Below the pieces are notes generated by a model. The model was not told the DNA's origin. It saw only the letters and a list, made by a program, of their open reading frames with translations, and did not search any database. Below, piece after piece: positions 16,635-24,861 of a stretch of 38,924 bases of DNA. The DNA comes from an uncultured Clostridium sp. GTDB lineage: Bacteria; Bacillota; Clostridia; TANB77; CAG-508. The position numbers were made by a program, and so were the translations under genes. Every line of letters starts with the position of its first letter. The stretch's first letter is position 1. The stretch spans positions 1 to 38,924 of the forward strand of contig USFC01000004.1 of assembly GCA_900553865.1 (NCBI GenBank). Direction: 5' to 3'.

Positions 16635-18869
16635 ATGGAAAATTTAACGATAGATGAAAAAAATAAGAAACGAATAGAAAAATATTTACATGGACCTTGG
16701 ACTTTTACTGATGGATATGAAAGTGATATAGAATTATTAGAGAAAAATAATCAATTGACAGAAAAATTTGCTCAGAAAATATTTGAGGATATAATAAGAA
16801 GCTGTCACACGACAAGAGAGCTATTAGAACCTAAGGGAGAGTTAAAAGAAGAATTATTACAAGTTTATGATAAATTCGATAGCATTCCTAAACCAAAAAA
16901 TGGCTATTACTATGATGGTATATATAGTAATATGGATTTTGATGATGTATATAAAAATATGGAAACATGTTTTGAGTTATTAGAAGTCGAAAAGAAACAT
17001 GATAGAATTATGGAAGCAAGAAGAATAGCTGAAAGTGTAATTGGTTCGGTAGATGCAACTAAAAATTTAGAAATTCAATTAAATGAAAATGTAAACAATG
17101 ACTTTTCAAAGATTAAAAATGAATTAGAAATAGCACTACAGAGTGAAAAAACAGATATAAGACGTATTCAAGAATATATTGATAAATATAATGAGCATGC
17201 ACTTGAAATATGGAAGGAGTATTTGACAAAGGTTGAAGATGGAAAAGAAAATGATTTTAGATATTTGATACATAATTGTTCAAAAGGCGAAATAGAAGAT
17301 GATATTAGAACAAGAGCATTATCTTCATCTTTAATAACTAATAAAACAATGGGAGTTTTTGGAGAAAAGTCTAGGTATGGATTAATATTAAAACCAAAAC
17401 ATATAATTAGTGCAGATTATCAGGACTCCTATACCTTTAATGAAAGAGAAGAAGGACAAGAATTATTTAATATAAAGCCACCAATTAGGTTACCACAAGA
17501 AATAGAGAAAATTTGCATTGAACAAACAATAGAAGCTAATGGAGAAATGTTGAATTATGATAAAGCTAATATTTATTCTGAAATTGTTGTAGATGAGTAT
17601 GAAGTAGTAGGAATGTATTATATTAGTAATGGAGAAAAAGAATTAAGTCCAAACTATGATAGAGCTAAAAGAATGGCAGATGCAAGTGGATTAAAATTAA
17701 AAGAGTTAGATATTAGTAAATGTAGGCAAGATAATGGCTTAGAATTAATGACACAAGAAAGTCAAAAAGAATTTTGTAGAACAGTTTTATATAAATATTG
17801 TTGCCAAGATGAAAAATTAAAAAAAGAGTACTTTAATAGTGGAAGTTCATTTGTTGAGAATAATTATAAAGATTTTTATGATAAGTATGTTAAATTAAAA
17901 GAAAATCCAGAATACACTTCTGAAGATATTTTAAAAGAATTTAAGAAAACAATTATAGATTTCGATGTTAAAAGATGGAAAATGTATGATATGTATTCAG
18001 AAGGTTTATTTATAGAAAATATGAAAGCAGAAGACTTTGAATACTTAATGGATAAAAGATATAATTTTGACAAATGTACAAGTTATGAAGAATTTGAAGA
18101 ATTATATACTTCATTATGTACTTCGTTAGAAGGCAGATTTATTAATGAAAAGTTAGAGAAATATATTGAGCAAAGATTTCCTAACAAAGAATTGATGGTT
18201 TTGGGCAAAGGGAATAGAGATATACTGCAGAAATTATATGAAAATAAAAATATAAGTATAAATAGTATTGAGGAAGAAATACAAGAAGCATTAAAAAAGC
18301 CGGAAAAGGTAAAAGAAAATACAGTTATTGTAACAGACCCATTAGAAGAAGTAGCACAAGAAGAAAAAAGTTCATTAGGTGAAACACAAGTAGTAGAACA
18401 AGATTTAAAGGAAAATGAAAATTTTAGAATAAATGAATATGGAGAAATAGCAAGAAAAGAAAATGAAGAAAATAAAATAGAGAAAGAAAGAATAAAGACT
18501 AAGCAAGAGGAAAATGAAAAAGCAGAAAAACAAAAAAGAAAAGAAGCTGATTCAAAAATATATGAAGAAAAACAGAAAGAATTAATAAAACCAAGAGAAG
18601 AAAGTTTTAGAGATAAAATTGAGGATGATTTACCAAAAGAGAATGCCAGCAAAGAACTACAGACAAAAAAAGATTCAATAATAAAAATGTGGATGAATAG
18701 ATTTGGAGGTTGGTATTCTGCAATAGATAAAGTGTCACAAAATGCCAAAGCCAAATTTGTTCAGGTGAAATCAGAAATAGTAAATGCAATAAAAGATAAA
18801 ATTCAAGAAAGAGAGGATAGGAAAGAAAAAATTGAACAAGAAAATAAAAAAAATGAAGGTGGAAGATAA
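16635..18869 (+). CDS. Unrecognised 744-residue protein with charged coiled-coil tail
   Basis: I do not recognise a defined family. The first 500 residues look globular, with stretches such as TMGVFGEKSRYGLILKPKH and YEVVGMYYISNGEKELSPN. About residues 560-690 are highly charged and probably coiled coil (repeated KEENEKAEKQKRKEA-type runs), and the last 50 residues form a basic amphipathic helix. There is no signal peptide or membrane segment, so it is likely cytoplasmic or delivered by an unusual route. The next gene starts two bases after the stop, so they form an operon. It lies upstream of spoIIID, outside the mobile element, as judged by the att positions. Confidence 0.7.
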   Translation: MENLTIDEKNKKRIEKYLHGPWTFTDGYESDIELLEKNNQLTEKFAQKIFEDIIRSCHTTRELLEPKGELKEELLQVYDKFDSIPKPKNGYYYDGIYSNMDFDDVYKNMETCFELLEVEKKHDRIMEARRIAESVIGSVDATKNLEIQLNENVNNDFSKIKNELEIALQSEKTDIRRIQEYIDKYNEHALEIWKEYLTKVEDGKENDFRYLIHNCSKGEIEDDIRTRALSSSLITNKTMGVFGEKSRYGLILKPKHIISADYQDSYTFNEREEGQELFNIKPPIRLPQEIEKICIEQTIEANGEMLNYDKANIYSEIVVDEYEVVGMYYISNGEKELSPNYDRAKRMADASGLKLKELDISKCRQDNGLELMTQESQKEFCRTVLYKYCCQDEKLKKEYFNSGSSFVENNYKDFYDKYVKLKENPEYTSEDILKEFKKTIIDFDVKRWKMYDMYSEGLFIENMKAEDFEYLMDKRYNFDKCTSYEEFEELYTSLCTSLEGRFINEKLEKYIEQRFPNKELMVLGKGNRDILQKLYENKNISINSIEEEIQEALKKPEKVKENTVIVTDPLEEVAQEEKSSLGETQVVEQDLKENENFRINEYGEIARKENEENKIEKERIKTKQEENEKAEKQKRKEADSKIYEEKQKELIKPREESFRDKIEDDLPKENASKELQTKKDSIIKMWMNRFGGWYSAIDKVSQNAKAKFVQVKSEIVNAIKDKIQEREDRKEKIEQENKKNEGGR

Positions 18870-18871
18870 GA

Positions 18872-19333
18872 GTGAAAGAAGAATATAGAATAGCTTTTAC
18901 AGAAGTAAATGAAATAATGAAATTGATGCCAATAGAATTAATAAATAAAATTCCTAGTAAGTTTCGAGAAATGATAAAAGAAGAAAAAGACAATAATTAT
19001 ATTCCGGATATTAAAGAACCTATAGAAAAATGCAAATTAAAAAATGAAACAATAATTATTTTAGGGTTAATATATAGGGATTTTCTATGTTCACAAGATG
19101 AAAGAAAAAAACTACAAGAAAAAGATGCTAGAGAATTACAGAAAGTAAAAAAAGATATAGAAGAAATGAGAGAGAAATATAATCCGGATGATATATTTAA
19201 GAAGAAAAATCAAAATAATATGGAAGAATCTAATGCCAAAGAAGAAAACACAAGCATGGTTGTTGTACAAGAAGAAAAATGGTATGAAAAGATATTTAAC
19301 TTAATAAAAAGAATTTTTAAAAGAAACAAATGA
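18872..19333 (+). CDS. Unrecognised 153-residue charged protein
   Basis: The start is GTG with GGTGG/GGAAGA upstream; the product begins MKEEYRIAFTEVNEIMKLMPIELINKIPSKF. Similar-looking short proteins (this start, then a DETI-like segment and KYNPDDIFK) seem common in uncultured Clostridia, from memory, but no function is known to me. The middle is coiled-coil-like (KLQEKDARELQKVKKDIEEMREKY). The end WYEKIFNLIKRIFKRNK is a basic amphipathic helix that could bind membrane. It is co-transcribed with the 744-residue gene. Confidence 0.65.
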   Translation: MKEEYRIAFTEVNEIMKLMPIELINKIPSKFREMIKEEKDNNYIPDIKEPIEKCKLKNETIIILGLIYRDFLCSQDERKKLQEKDARELQKVKKDIEEMREKYNPDDIFKKKNQNNMEESNAKEENTSMVVVQEEKWYEKIFNLIKRIFKRNK

Positions 19334-19394
19334 AAATAATTAAATAGATGCAATTATTAATAACCAAAAAAATTGCTTATACGTTCTAACATAG

Positions 19395-19445
19395 CCTCTA
19401 TATGAATACACTTAAACAAAAGTATTCAATATGGAGGTTGTCTTT
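19395..19445 (+). promoter_or_regulatory. spoIIID 5' hairpin holding the RBS, possible SigE -10
   Basis: CCTCTATATGAATAC (19395-19409) pairs imperfectly with GTATTCAATATGGAGG (19422-19437), which includes the spoIIID Shine-Dalgarno. AATACACT (19405-19412) in the 5' arm matches seven of eight bases of the SigE -10 consensus CATACAMT, but no good -35 was found. If transcription starts just after it, only readthrough RNA would have a masked RBS. Confidence 0.4.
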
Positions 19446-19685
19446 ATGAAAGGTTACTCAATTGAAGAGCGTGCAATGGAACTAGCGCATTATATTATAG
19501 ATTCAAAAGATACAGTAAGGGGAGCAGCTAAAAAGTTTGGAGTAAGCAAAAGTACAGTACACACCGAAGTAACATTCCAGAACGGTAAGAATAAATTACC
19601 TATAATTCCAGAAAGTATTGAAATTAAAAAGGTGTTCTTAGCAGAGAAGAATCCTATTGTAAAATTAGGATTACTAATAAAATAA
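19446..19685 (+). CDS. spoIIID: SpoIIID N-terminal half fused to element-encoded tail
   Basis: Residues 1-39 are the N-terminal half of the sporulation regulator SpoIIID: EERAMELAHYIIDSKDTVRGAAKKFGVSKSTVH, ending inside the recognition helix. From codon 40 (19563) the frame continues for 40 residues of element sequence (TEVTFQNGKN to GLLIK), which lack the conserved SpoIIID C-terminus. That missing part (KDLSERILKINP...RHIRGGMATKLKY) lies at 30430-30588, in the correct frame, beyond the mobile element. SpoIIID needs its C-terminal part to bind DNA well, so this fusion is probably inactive. ATG 19446 follows GGAGG by eight bases; the longer start at 19431 is rejected. Confidence 0.92.
   Translation: MKGYSIEERAMELAHYIIDSKDTVRGAAKKFGVSKSTVHTEVTFQNGKNKLPIIPESIEIKKVFLAEKNPIVKLGLLIK
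19557..19563 (+). other. attL core of spoIIID element
   Basis: GTACACA here is repeated at 30430-30436. Upstream is spoIIID; downstream is element DNA. In the deduced attP, CGGT/ACCG and TACCGTT/AACGGTA repeats are both centred between core bases 4 and 5. This predicts CA (19560-19561) as the crossover dinucleotide. Confidence 0.88.
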
Positions 19686-19699
19686 TTAGGAGGTTTGTT

Positions 19700-20092
19700 A
19701 TGGATAGTAAAGAATTAAAAAAAGAAATTGTAGATGAAAAGACAGGAATAACTTATACATTAGTCGGAGATTATTATATGCCTAACTTATATTTGGAGCC
19801 AGAAGAAAAAATTACATTAAATAAATATGGGTTATTAAGATTAAATTATTTGAAGAAACATAAGAAAGCAGAATATAGCATACTTTTTATAAATAGAGAA
19901 CTAAACAAACATTTAAAAGAATTTCAAGAACAAGCACAAAAGGAAATTGATTTTATAATAGAAGATTTAAAATCAAAAAGTGATTTAACAGAAGATATGA
20001 AAAATACTAACCCTTTATATTGGGTTGGTACAATGAACTCAATAAAAAATCAAGCAGAAGAAATTGTTTTAAAGAGATTAATTTATGTATGA
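19700..20092 (+). CDS. tnpV: TnpV-like transposon protein
   Basis: The 130-residue protein matches the TnpV family (PF14198): an N-terminal ITYTLVGDYYMPNL, then GLLRLNYLKKHKKAEYSILFINRELNKHL and a C-terminal helical segment. TnpV proteins occur on clostridial mobilizable transposons of the Tn4451 type; their role is unknown. The gene starts 14 bases after the stop of the truncated spoIIID frame, with RBS AGGAGG and no obvious promoter between. In the integrated state it is therefore probably transcribed from the spoIIID promoter, and the terminator at 20165-20200 ends that unit. Confidence 0.85.
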   Translation: MDSKELKKEIVDEKTGITYTLVGDYYMPNLYLEPEEKITLNKYGLLRLNYLKKHKKAEYSILFINRELNKHLKEFQEQAQKEIDFIIEDLKSKSDLTEDMKNTNPLYWVGTMNSIKNQAEEIVLKRLIYV

Positions 20093-20164
20093 TAGATTAG
20101 TTTACTTTAAAATAAAAATGCCTTAAAAACGATTTTGAGGCTTAACTGAATAAAGGAAATAACT

Positions 20165-20200
20165 AACTACTTGTAGTTTATAAACTATGAGTAGTTTTTT
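20165..20200 (+). terminator. Terminator after tnpV
   Basis: AACTACTTGTAGTTTA pairs with TAAACTATGAGTAGTT (20165-20196), followed by T. An outer TTTGAGGC (20134-20141)/GCCTCAAA (20220-20227) pairing encloses it. Confidence 0.75.
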
Positions 20201-20227
20201 GTTTTCAAAAAGAGATTATGCCTCAAA

Positions 20228-20665
20228 CTCTATAAAAGTGATAGGTGTGATGAGCCGATGCTATAAAGTTCATCCGTATTTGTATAAGTAGTCTAATTAT
20301 ACAAAGTGCGTGAGTGAGATTTTAGAACACAGACTCACAATAAAAAAAGAGTATTCGGTGGCAAAACTTGGTGTGGATTTATAATTGTAAAAAGTTTGGA
20401 CAAGTATGAACAAAGATATTTAAAAGTATCAGCAATTATAGTAGCAACAGCTACTTACTAGACTACCTATGAAACGAGGCGAATGACCGACGGTTTCAGT
20501 TTGTATAGGTGTAATAATTCTATTTTACAAATGGGAATATTACACCTAATTCTACTTTAGCTCATTCCCTCTGGTTTCTGTAAAAGGTAGCCATATAGCG
20601 TGGAAGTTTGAAACCGAGCAAGGTTTCAAAGAGTAAGAAAAAATCTATTTTTTTCTTGCTCTTTT
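20228..20665 (+). ncRNA. Candidate structured non-coding RNA
   Basis: This roughly 430-base stretch has no reading frame but many hairpins: GATGA/TCATC (20258-20283), GTGAGT/ACTCAC, AGTAGC/GCTACT, GAAAC/GTTTC, AGGTGTAATA/TATTACACCT, then TTTGAAACC/GGTTTCAAA. It ends in a strong terminator, GAGTAAGAAAAAA/TTTTTTCTTGCTC plus T-run (about 20631-20667). The GC content is visibly higher than in the neighbours. I cannot name an Rfam family. It may be an RNA gene of the element or a control region for mobilization. Confidence 0.45.
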
Positions 20666-20790
20666 TTCAATAAATGCAGATATGCAATTTATTGAAAAGG
20701 ATAACAAATGACAATTCATTTGTTATGCGAAAACTAAAAAATGCTAGTAGCAATTTTTAGTTTTGGGTTGTAGGGTTTACCCTGCCACAC
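20666..20790 (+). repeat. Array of perfect stem-loops before oriT
   Basis: Consecutive hairpins occur: TTCAATAAAT/ATTTATTGAA (20666-20696), ATAACAAATGA/TCATTTGTTAT (20701-20726), AAAACTAAAAA/TTTTTAGTTTT (20730-20764) and AGGGT/ACCCT (20772-20783). They could be a single-strand origin or protein sites of the mobilization region. Confidence 0.65.
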
Positions 20791-20792
20791 GG

Positions 20793-20831
20793 ACACTTTT
20801 ACCTAAAAAGTGTTGTAGTGTGTTACAACAC
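20793..20831 (+). other. oriT: pMV158-like origin of transfer (oriT)
   Basis: TAGTGTGTTA (20816-20825) is identical to the nick-site decamer of pMV158, as I know it (nick after TAGTGTG, here between 20822 and 20823). It lies in the inverted repeat GTGTTGTA (20810-20817)/TACAACAC (20824-20831). A second repeat, ACACTTTT (20793-20800)/AAAAGTGT (20806-20813), overlaps the left arm, giving alternative hairpins as in MobV oriT sites. The relaxase gene follows 74 bases downstream. Confidence 0.85.
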
Positions 20832-20904
20832 ATTCTAAATAAGTGCCATTTTTAAGTTTAGTTTGTGTTACTTTATTTAGCTATTCAAAGGAGGTAGATA
20901 TTAT

Positions 20905-22152
20905 ATGAGTTATGCTATAATAAGGAATCAAAAATACAAAAGAGAAAATTTAAAAGGCATATTTAGACATAATGAAAGGAAAAATGAAAATTATTCTAAT
21001 AAGAATATTGATAAAGAAAAATCACATTTAAACTATTCATTGAAAGATCCAAGATATAGTTATGAAAAAGAATTTGAGAGAATAAGAAAAGAATATAATT
21101 TAAAAGGTCAAATTAAAACAGTTAGCAATATTGCTTGTGAATATATCATCACATCTGACAATGAATTTTTTAATAGAATTGGAGAAAAAGAAACTAGAAG
21201 ATTTTTTGAAACTGCATATAAATTTGTATGTGAATATAAAAATTTAGGTGAGCAATATATTTTATCTGCTAAAATTCATAATGACGAAGATACTCCACAT
21301 TTACACCTAGTTTTCTTACCTGTTGTTCATACAAAAGATAAAAAAGGAAATGCTATTGATAAGTTAGCTTGTAGTGAATTTTGGAAAGAAAAAGATAGTT
21401 ATAGACAATTACAAAATGCCTTTTACGAATATATGGTTTCACACAATTTTGAACTAGAAAGAGGCTTACCAAAAGAAGAAACTAATAGAACACATTTGAG
21501 CATTGAAGAATATAAGAAGGTTACTAATTATGATAAAACAAAGGAGATTTTGAAAGATATTACATTAGAGCTTCCAGAAGTACCAAGTATTGAAGATTTT
21601 AATAGGGTTGTTTTCAAAAGAAATGAAAAAATACAAAAAGAAATTATTGAGCCAAAAGATAAACTTATTGAAAAATTATACTCTGAAAACAAACGATTAC
21701 ACGGAGAAATAGAAAGACAAGTAAATGTGATTGATGAGGCAGAAAAATACCAAAAAGAAAGAGATAAAATACTTGAAGATAATGAAAATTTGCATAATAA
21801 AGTATATCAAATGGAACACAATTATAAAGTAAAAAGCAATTCCCTTGATTTTAGATATAATAATAGAAAAGAAGAAATAGAAAAGGAATTTGAGAAAAAA
21901 GCATTTAATTTAGAATATGAATATAAGCATAAAATGCACAAACTAGAAAAAGAAAATACTAGACTTCATAAGATTATAAAAACTTTTGAAGAAACTGTAA
22001 AAAAATTTATTAAATGGATTTGTAACAAATTTGAATTACCTTCTGAAGATGAAATTGTTAGAAATTTCGAAAAAGAAACTGGAAATTCTTTAAATGCTGA
22101 AAAACAATTTGCTAAAAAAGAAAGAGTTAAAGAGTTTGAAAAAGAGTTATAA
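20905..22152 (+). CDS. mob: MobV-family relaxase (Mob/Pre)
   Basis: The 415-residue plasmid recombination/mobilization relaxase has motif I, HNERKNENYSN (from His22) through HLNYSL, and the metal-binding motif III, HNDEDTPHLHLVF (His125, His132, His134). The relaxase nicks one strand at oriT and leads it into a recipient using another element's conjugation apparatus. The C-terminal part (about residues 230-390) is charged coiled coil. The RBS is AAAGGAGGT. The matching oriT is just upstream, a strong functional link. It is equivalent to TnpZ of Tn4451-type elements, by inference. Confidence 0.93.
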   Translation: MSYAIIRNQKYKRENLKGIFRHNERKNENYSNKNIDKEKSHLNYSLKDPRYSYEKEFERIRKEYNLKGQIKTVSNIACEYIITSDNEFFNRIGEKETRRFFETAYKFVCEYKNLGEQYILSAKIHNDEDTPHLHLVFLPVVHTKDKKGNAIDKLACSEFWKEKDSYRQLQNAFYEYMVSHNFELERGLPKEETNRTHLSIEEYKKVTNYDKTKEILKDITLELPEVPSIEDFNRVVFKRNEKIQKEIIEPKDKLIEKLYSENKRLHGEIERQVNVIDEAEKYQKERDKILEDNENLHNKVYQMEHNYKVKSNSLDFRYNNRKEEIEKEFEKKAFNLEYEYKHKMHKLEKENTRLHKIIKTFEETVKKFIKWICNKFELPSEDEIVRNFEKETGNSLNAEKQFAKKERVKEFEKEL

Positions 22153-22250
22153 AATAGAGGGCTTACACCCTCTATTTATATGACATGCAATTTGTCGCTA
22201 TGGTTATAGCATAAAAGTAAGTAATTTTCAAACTTCAATTACTTACTTTT
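22152..22250. terminator. Two terminator hairpins between mob and convergent gene
   Basis: AAATAGAGGG/CCCTCTATTT (22152-22177) follows mob. AAAAGTAAGTAATT/AATTACTTACTTTT (22213-22250) is a perfect 14-bp stem usable from both sides. Confidence 0.75.
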
Positions 22251-22259
22251 ATTTAAAAA

Positions 22260-23417
22260 CTAATTATTAGGTATATATGGCTCTATTTTGTTTTCATTAC
22301 TTGTTATTGTGTTTGTATCCACTTCTTTAGTAACATATCCATTTACTGTATTTTCTGTCATCATAATTTTTTCTTCTACTATGTTTTTTTCTGTTTTCAC
22401 TTCTTCATCTGTTATTCCACTGCCACTTTCGTCAACATAAACAATTTTGTATCCGTTATAATTGTCTTTAATATAATCCAAAAATTCTTGCACCTTATCC
22501 TCGCCTATATAGAATCCTTTACCTGTGTCAAGAATATTTGTTAAAAGATAACCTTTGTCAGTTAATGATACACTTATATTTTTATATCCTAATAATGGGA
22601 TATCAACACTTATACCTATGCTTTGACTAAACCTTTCTGATGTATATTTTTCTGTATCATTATCACTATATATATTCTCTAAATTTTTATTATTAAACAA
22701 CTTTTGCCAAATTATTTTATTATCTACACCATAAAATTCTACATTTATATCTTCTTGTAAATCTTCATCCCAATAATTATAGTATATTGTTCCAAAAGAT
22801 ATAATTTCTTCTAAATTCAAATCTTTCGTAAACTCTCCAAGTGTTGTTGGTCTATAATATGAATTTACATATACATAGTAATCAGTATCTCCTTCAAATT
22901 TTATTGCAATAGCACATTTTTCTTCTATATCTTTTATTGAATATAATTCTGCCTTTTTATTATAAGTAGTTTCAGTATATGTGTCATATCCTGTTAAAGT
23001 TGCATTGCCAATATTTTTTAGTATATTATTATTTGATATCTTTGTTATTCTACTTGAATATTTACTATTATTATATTCAACCTCATTAAATTGCTGACTA
23101 ATAGACATTTCATTCCATTTTGGGATTACTGCTGTATCTGTAGGAGTATCTTTCTTATCAACTTGTACTTCTTTTATAATCCAGTCATCTTTTTTTGAAA
23201 TAATAATATCTGGCTTTGAAGTAAATATACCACTTTTATAAAGTCCTATCACTGCAATGAATACAATACAAATTGGAGCAAGAATATACTTTAATTTTTT
23301 CATAATATTCACCTTGTTATTGGATGCTATTCGATTTGTTTCTTCTATATCTGTTTCTTCAATTAAGTATTTTTCATCAATATCTCCAATGGCTTTTAAT
23401 AAATCCTTATTATTCAT
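22260..23417 (-). CDS. Membrane protein coupled to ECF sigma (anti-sigma-like)
   Basis: This is a 385-residue protein. The first 45 residues are cytoplasmic, a single membrane helix follows (YILAPICIVFIAVIGLYKSGI), and an outside domain of about 320 residues has no clear family. Its start overlaps the sigma gene's end (ATG within GTATGAATAA), so the two are translationally coupled, the usual layout of sigma/anti-sigma pairs. The N-terminal part is short for a zinc-binding anti-sigma domain and lacks HxxxCxxC. ATG 23417 is chosen for the AAGGTGG before it. Confidence 0.65.
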   Translation of the reverse strand: MNNKDLLKAIGDIDEKYLIEETDIEETNRIASNNKVNIMKKLKYILAPICIVFIAVIGLYKSGIFTSKPDIIISKKDDWIIKEVQVDKKDTPTDTAVIPKWNEMSISQQFNEVEYNNSKYSSRITKISNNNILKNIGNATLTGYDTYTETTYNKKAELYSIKDIEEKCAIAIKFEGDTDYYVYVNSYYRPTTLGEFTKDLNLEEIISFGTIYYNYWDEDLQEDINVEFYGVDNKIIWQKLFNNKNLENIYSDNDTEKYTSERFSQSIGISVDIPLLGYKNISVSLTDKGYLLTNILDTGKGFYIGEDKVQEFLDYIKDNYNGYKIVYVDESGSGITDEEVKTEKNIVEEKIMMTENTVNGYVTKEVDTNTITSNENKIEPYIPNN

Positions 23418-23967
23418 ACAAACCACCTTCTTTCAGATAATTTCTTAGTTGATTTCTAAGCCTTAATAAAATTGTTTTGGTATTACTTTCAGTTATTTTA
23501 TTTTTAGAAGAAATTTCTTTAATCGAATATAAATACCAATACCTTTCTAAAAAAATTTTTCTTTTACCTTGTGATAGTTTTGATAAAAAATTATTAAGTG
23601 CATTTACCAATTCATTATAGTCTAATTCTTTTTCTACATCATTATTTGAAGAAATACATTCATTTAATTCTTCAAGAGCAATTTCTAATGTATAATCTCT
23701 TTTTTTAGCTTTTTTTCTTTCATATTGATTAATAGCCAAGTTTCTAGTAATTTTTCCAATATATACTTTTAGTATATTGGGTCTCTGTGGAGGAATATTG
23801 TTCCAAGTTTTTAAGTATGTATCATTAACACATTCTTTAGCTTCTTCATTATCTTGCAATATGTTAAATGAAATTGTATTACAATATCTTCCATATTTTT
23901 TATTCGTTTCATATATTGCTTTTTCTTGTCTATTCCAATATAAATTTATTATTTCTTCATCTTTCAT
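23410..23967 (-). CDS. ECF-type RNA polymerase sigma factor
   Basis: The 185-residue sigma-70-family protein has region 2 (FNILQDNEEAKECVNDTYLKTWNNIPPQRPNILKVYIGKITRNLAINQYERKKAKKR) and region 4 (FLERYWYLYSIKEISSKNKITESNTKTILLRLRNQLRNYL). It is probably a regulator of element cargo and responds to an envelope signal through the coupled membrane protein. An ECF-like promoter stands 25-50 bases upstream (23992-24017), so it may activate itself. GGGGGG acts as the RBS. Confidence 0.88.
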   Translation of the reverse strand: MKDEEIINLYWNRQEKAIYETNKKYGRYCNTISFNILQDNEEAKECVNDTYLKTWNNIPPQRPNILKVYIGKITRNLAINQYERKKAKKRDYTLEIALEELNECISSNNDVEKELDYNELVNALNNFLSKLSQGKRKIFLERYWYLYSIKEISSKNKITESNTKTILLRLRNQLRNYLKEGGLYE

Positions 23968-23991
23968 ATTTTCCCCCCTTCTATCTATAAA

Positions 23992-24017
23992 GACAGAAAT
24001 TATTTTAATTGGTTACA
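23992..24017 (-). promoter_or_regulatory. ECF-type autoregulatory promoter
   Basis: On the minus strand, TGTAACC (24017-24011) and TGTC (23995-23992) lie 15 bases apart. This resembles the AAC/CGTC-type promoters of many ECF factors. Confidence 0.5.
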
Positions 24018-24040
24018 CTTTTTCATTTTTTTAGAAAAAT

Positions 24041-24064
24041 TGAGCAAGATTTTTCACTTGCTCA
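24041..24064 (-). terminator. Terminator of the 204-residue protein gene
   Basis: TGAGCAAG/CTTGCTCA (24041-24048 with 24057-24064) is followed on the minus strand by ATTTTTCT. Confidence 0.65.
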
Positions 24065-24155
24065 TATATTTTATTGTAAATTTATTATATTAAATCTGAG
24101 CAACAACTTACTATTATTAGATTTGTTGTAATGATTTAATTGTTTTAAAATTACA

Positions 24156-24770
24156 CTATTCAATTCTAATTACTTCATTTACTGGTATATTGTTATTTGA
24201 TAAAGTGTTAGTAATATTATTAGACTCATTTTCTAATATGTTAGAAATAATATTATTAATTGTGTTTAAATCTTCATCAGTTATCTTTGCTTGTTTATTT
24301 CCTTTTTGTATTTCCTTGCAATCTTCTTTAATATAATAAACTTCATTATTTAAAGTAATTTTATGAGTATTTATTCCAGCACATATTTCATTATTATATT
24401 TTGAATTTACTAATATATTTTGTATTATTTCTATATCTTCATACTCTGTTATCGTAACTGTTTTTCCTTCATATTCAATCTCCATTTTTATATCTTTTGG
24501 AAGTTCATACTTCATAAACCAACTTCCCATTTTTACCCCAATATTACTTTCATAAGGCTCATTTGGAGAAACCCCAACATATCTAATTACTTTATATCCT
24601 AGTCCCCAATAAGTAACTTTACATCCATCACTACTTATAGTTTTAATGCAGAATTTTGGCTCATGATTTGTTGTTACCCTACTACTATCAATATAGTTTG
24701 TAATAACTCCCACTATAACTACTGCAATTACAATTATAACACCAATTATCAACCACTTTTTATTTTTCAT
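24156..24770 (-). CDS. Membrane-anchored protein of unknown function
   Basis: The 204-residue protein starts with a membrane anchor (WLIIGVIIVIAVVIVGVIT, residues 5-23). An outside domain follows with CIKTISSDGCKVTYWGLGYKVIRYVGVSPNEPYESNIG, a block I recall from many clostridial small membrane proteins of unknown function. It lies upstream of the sigma gene on the same strand but has its own terminator, so it is probably a separate unit. An envelope-related role with the sigma system is a guess. Confidence 0.65.
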   Translation of the reverse strand: MKNKKWLIIGVIIVIAVVIVGVITNYIDSSRVTTNHEPKFCIKTISSDGCKVTYWGLGYKVIRYVGVSPNEPYESNIGVKMGSWFMKYELPKDIKMEIEYEGKTVTITEYEDIEIIQNILVNSKYNNEICAGINTHKITLNNEVYYIKEDCKEIQKGNKQAKITDEDLNTINNIISNILENESNNITNTLSNNNIPVNEVIRIE

Positions 24771-24861
24771 ATACTACCTCCTCAACAACTTACTATTTCA
24801 TTAAAAGAATAATACCATAAAAATAAAAGATTATCAATGTTTTATGATAATCTCCTAAATA

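Noticed and set aside
16635..19445. Placing the left end of the element upstream of the 744-residue gene
   Set aside because: The att core repeat and the spoIIID split fix the left end at 19557-19563.
19593..19685. The left tail (KLPIIPESIEIKKV...) as a degenerate SpoIIID C-terminus
   Set aside because: It has a loose resemblance to SpoIIID, but the true C-terminus is intact at 30430-30588 and joins perfectly, so the resemblance is chance.
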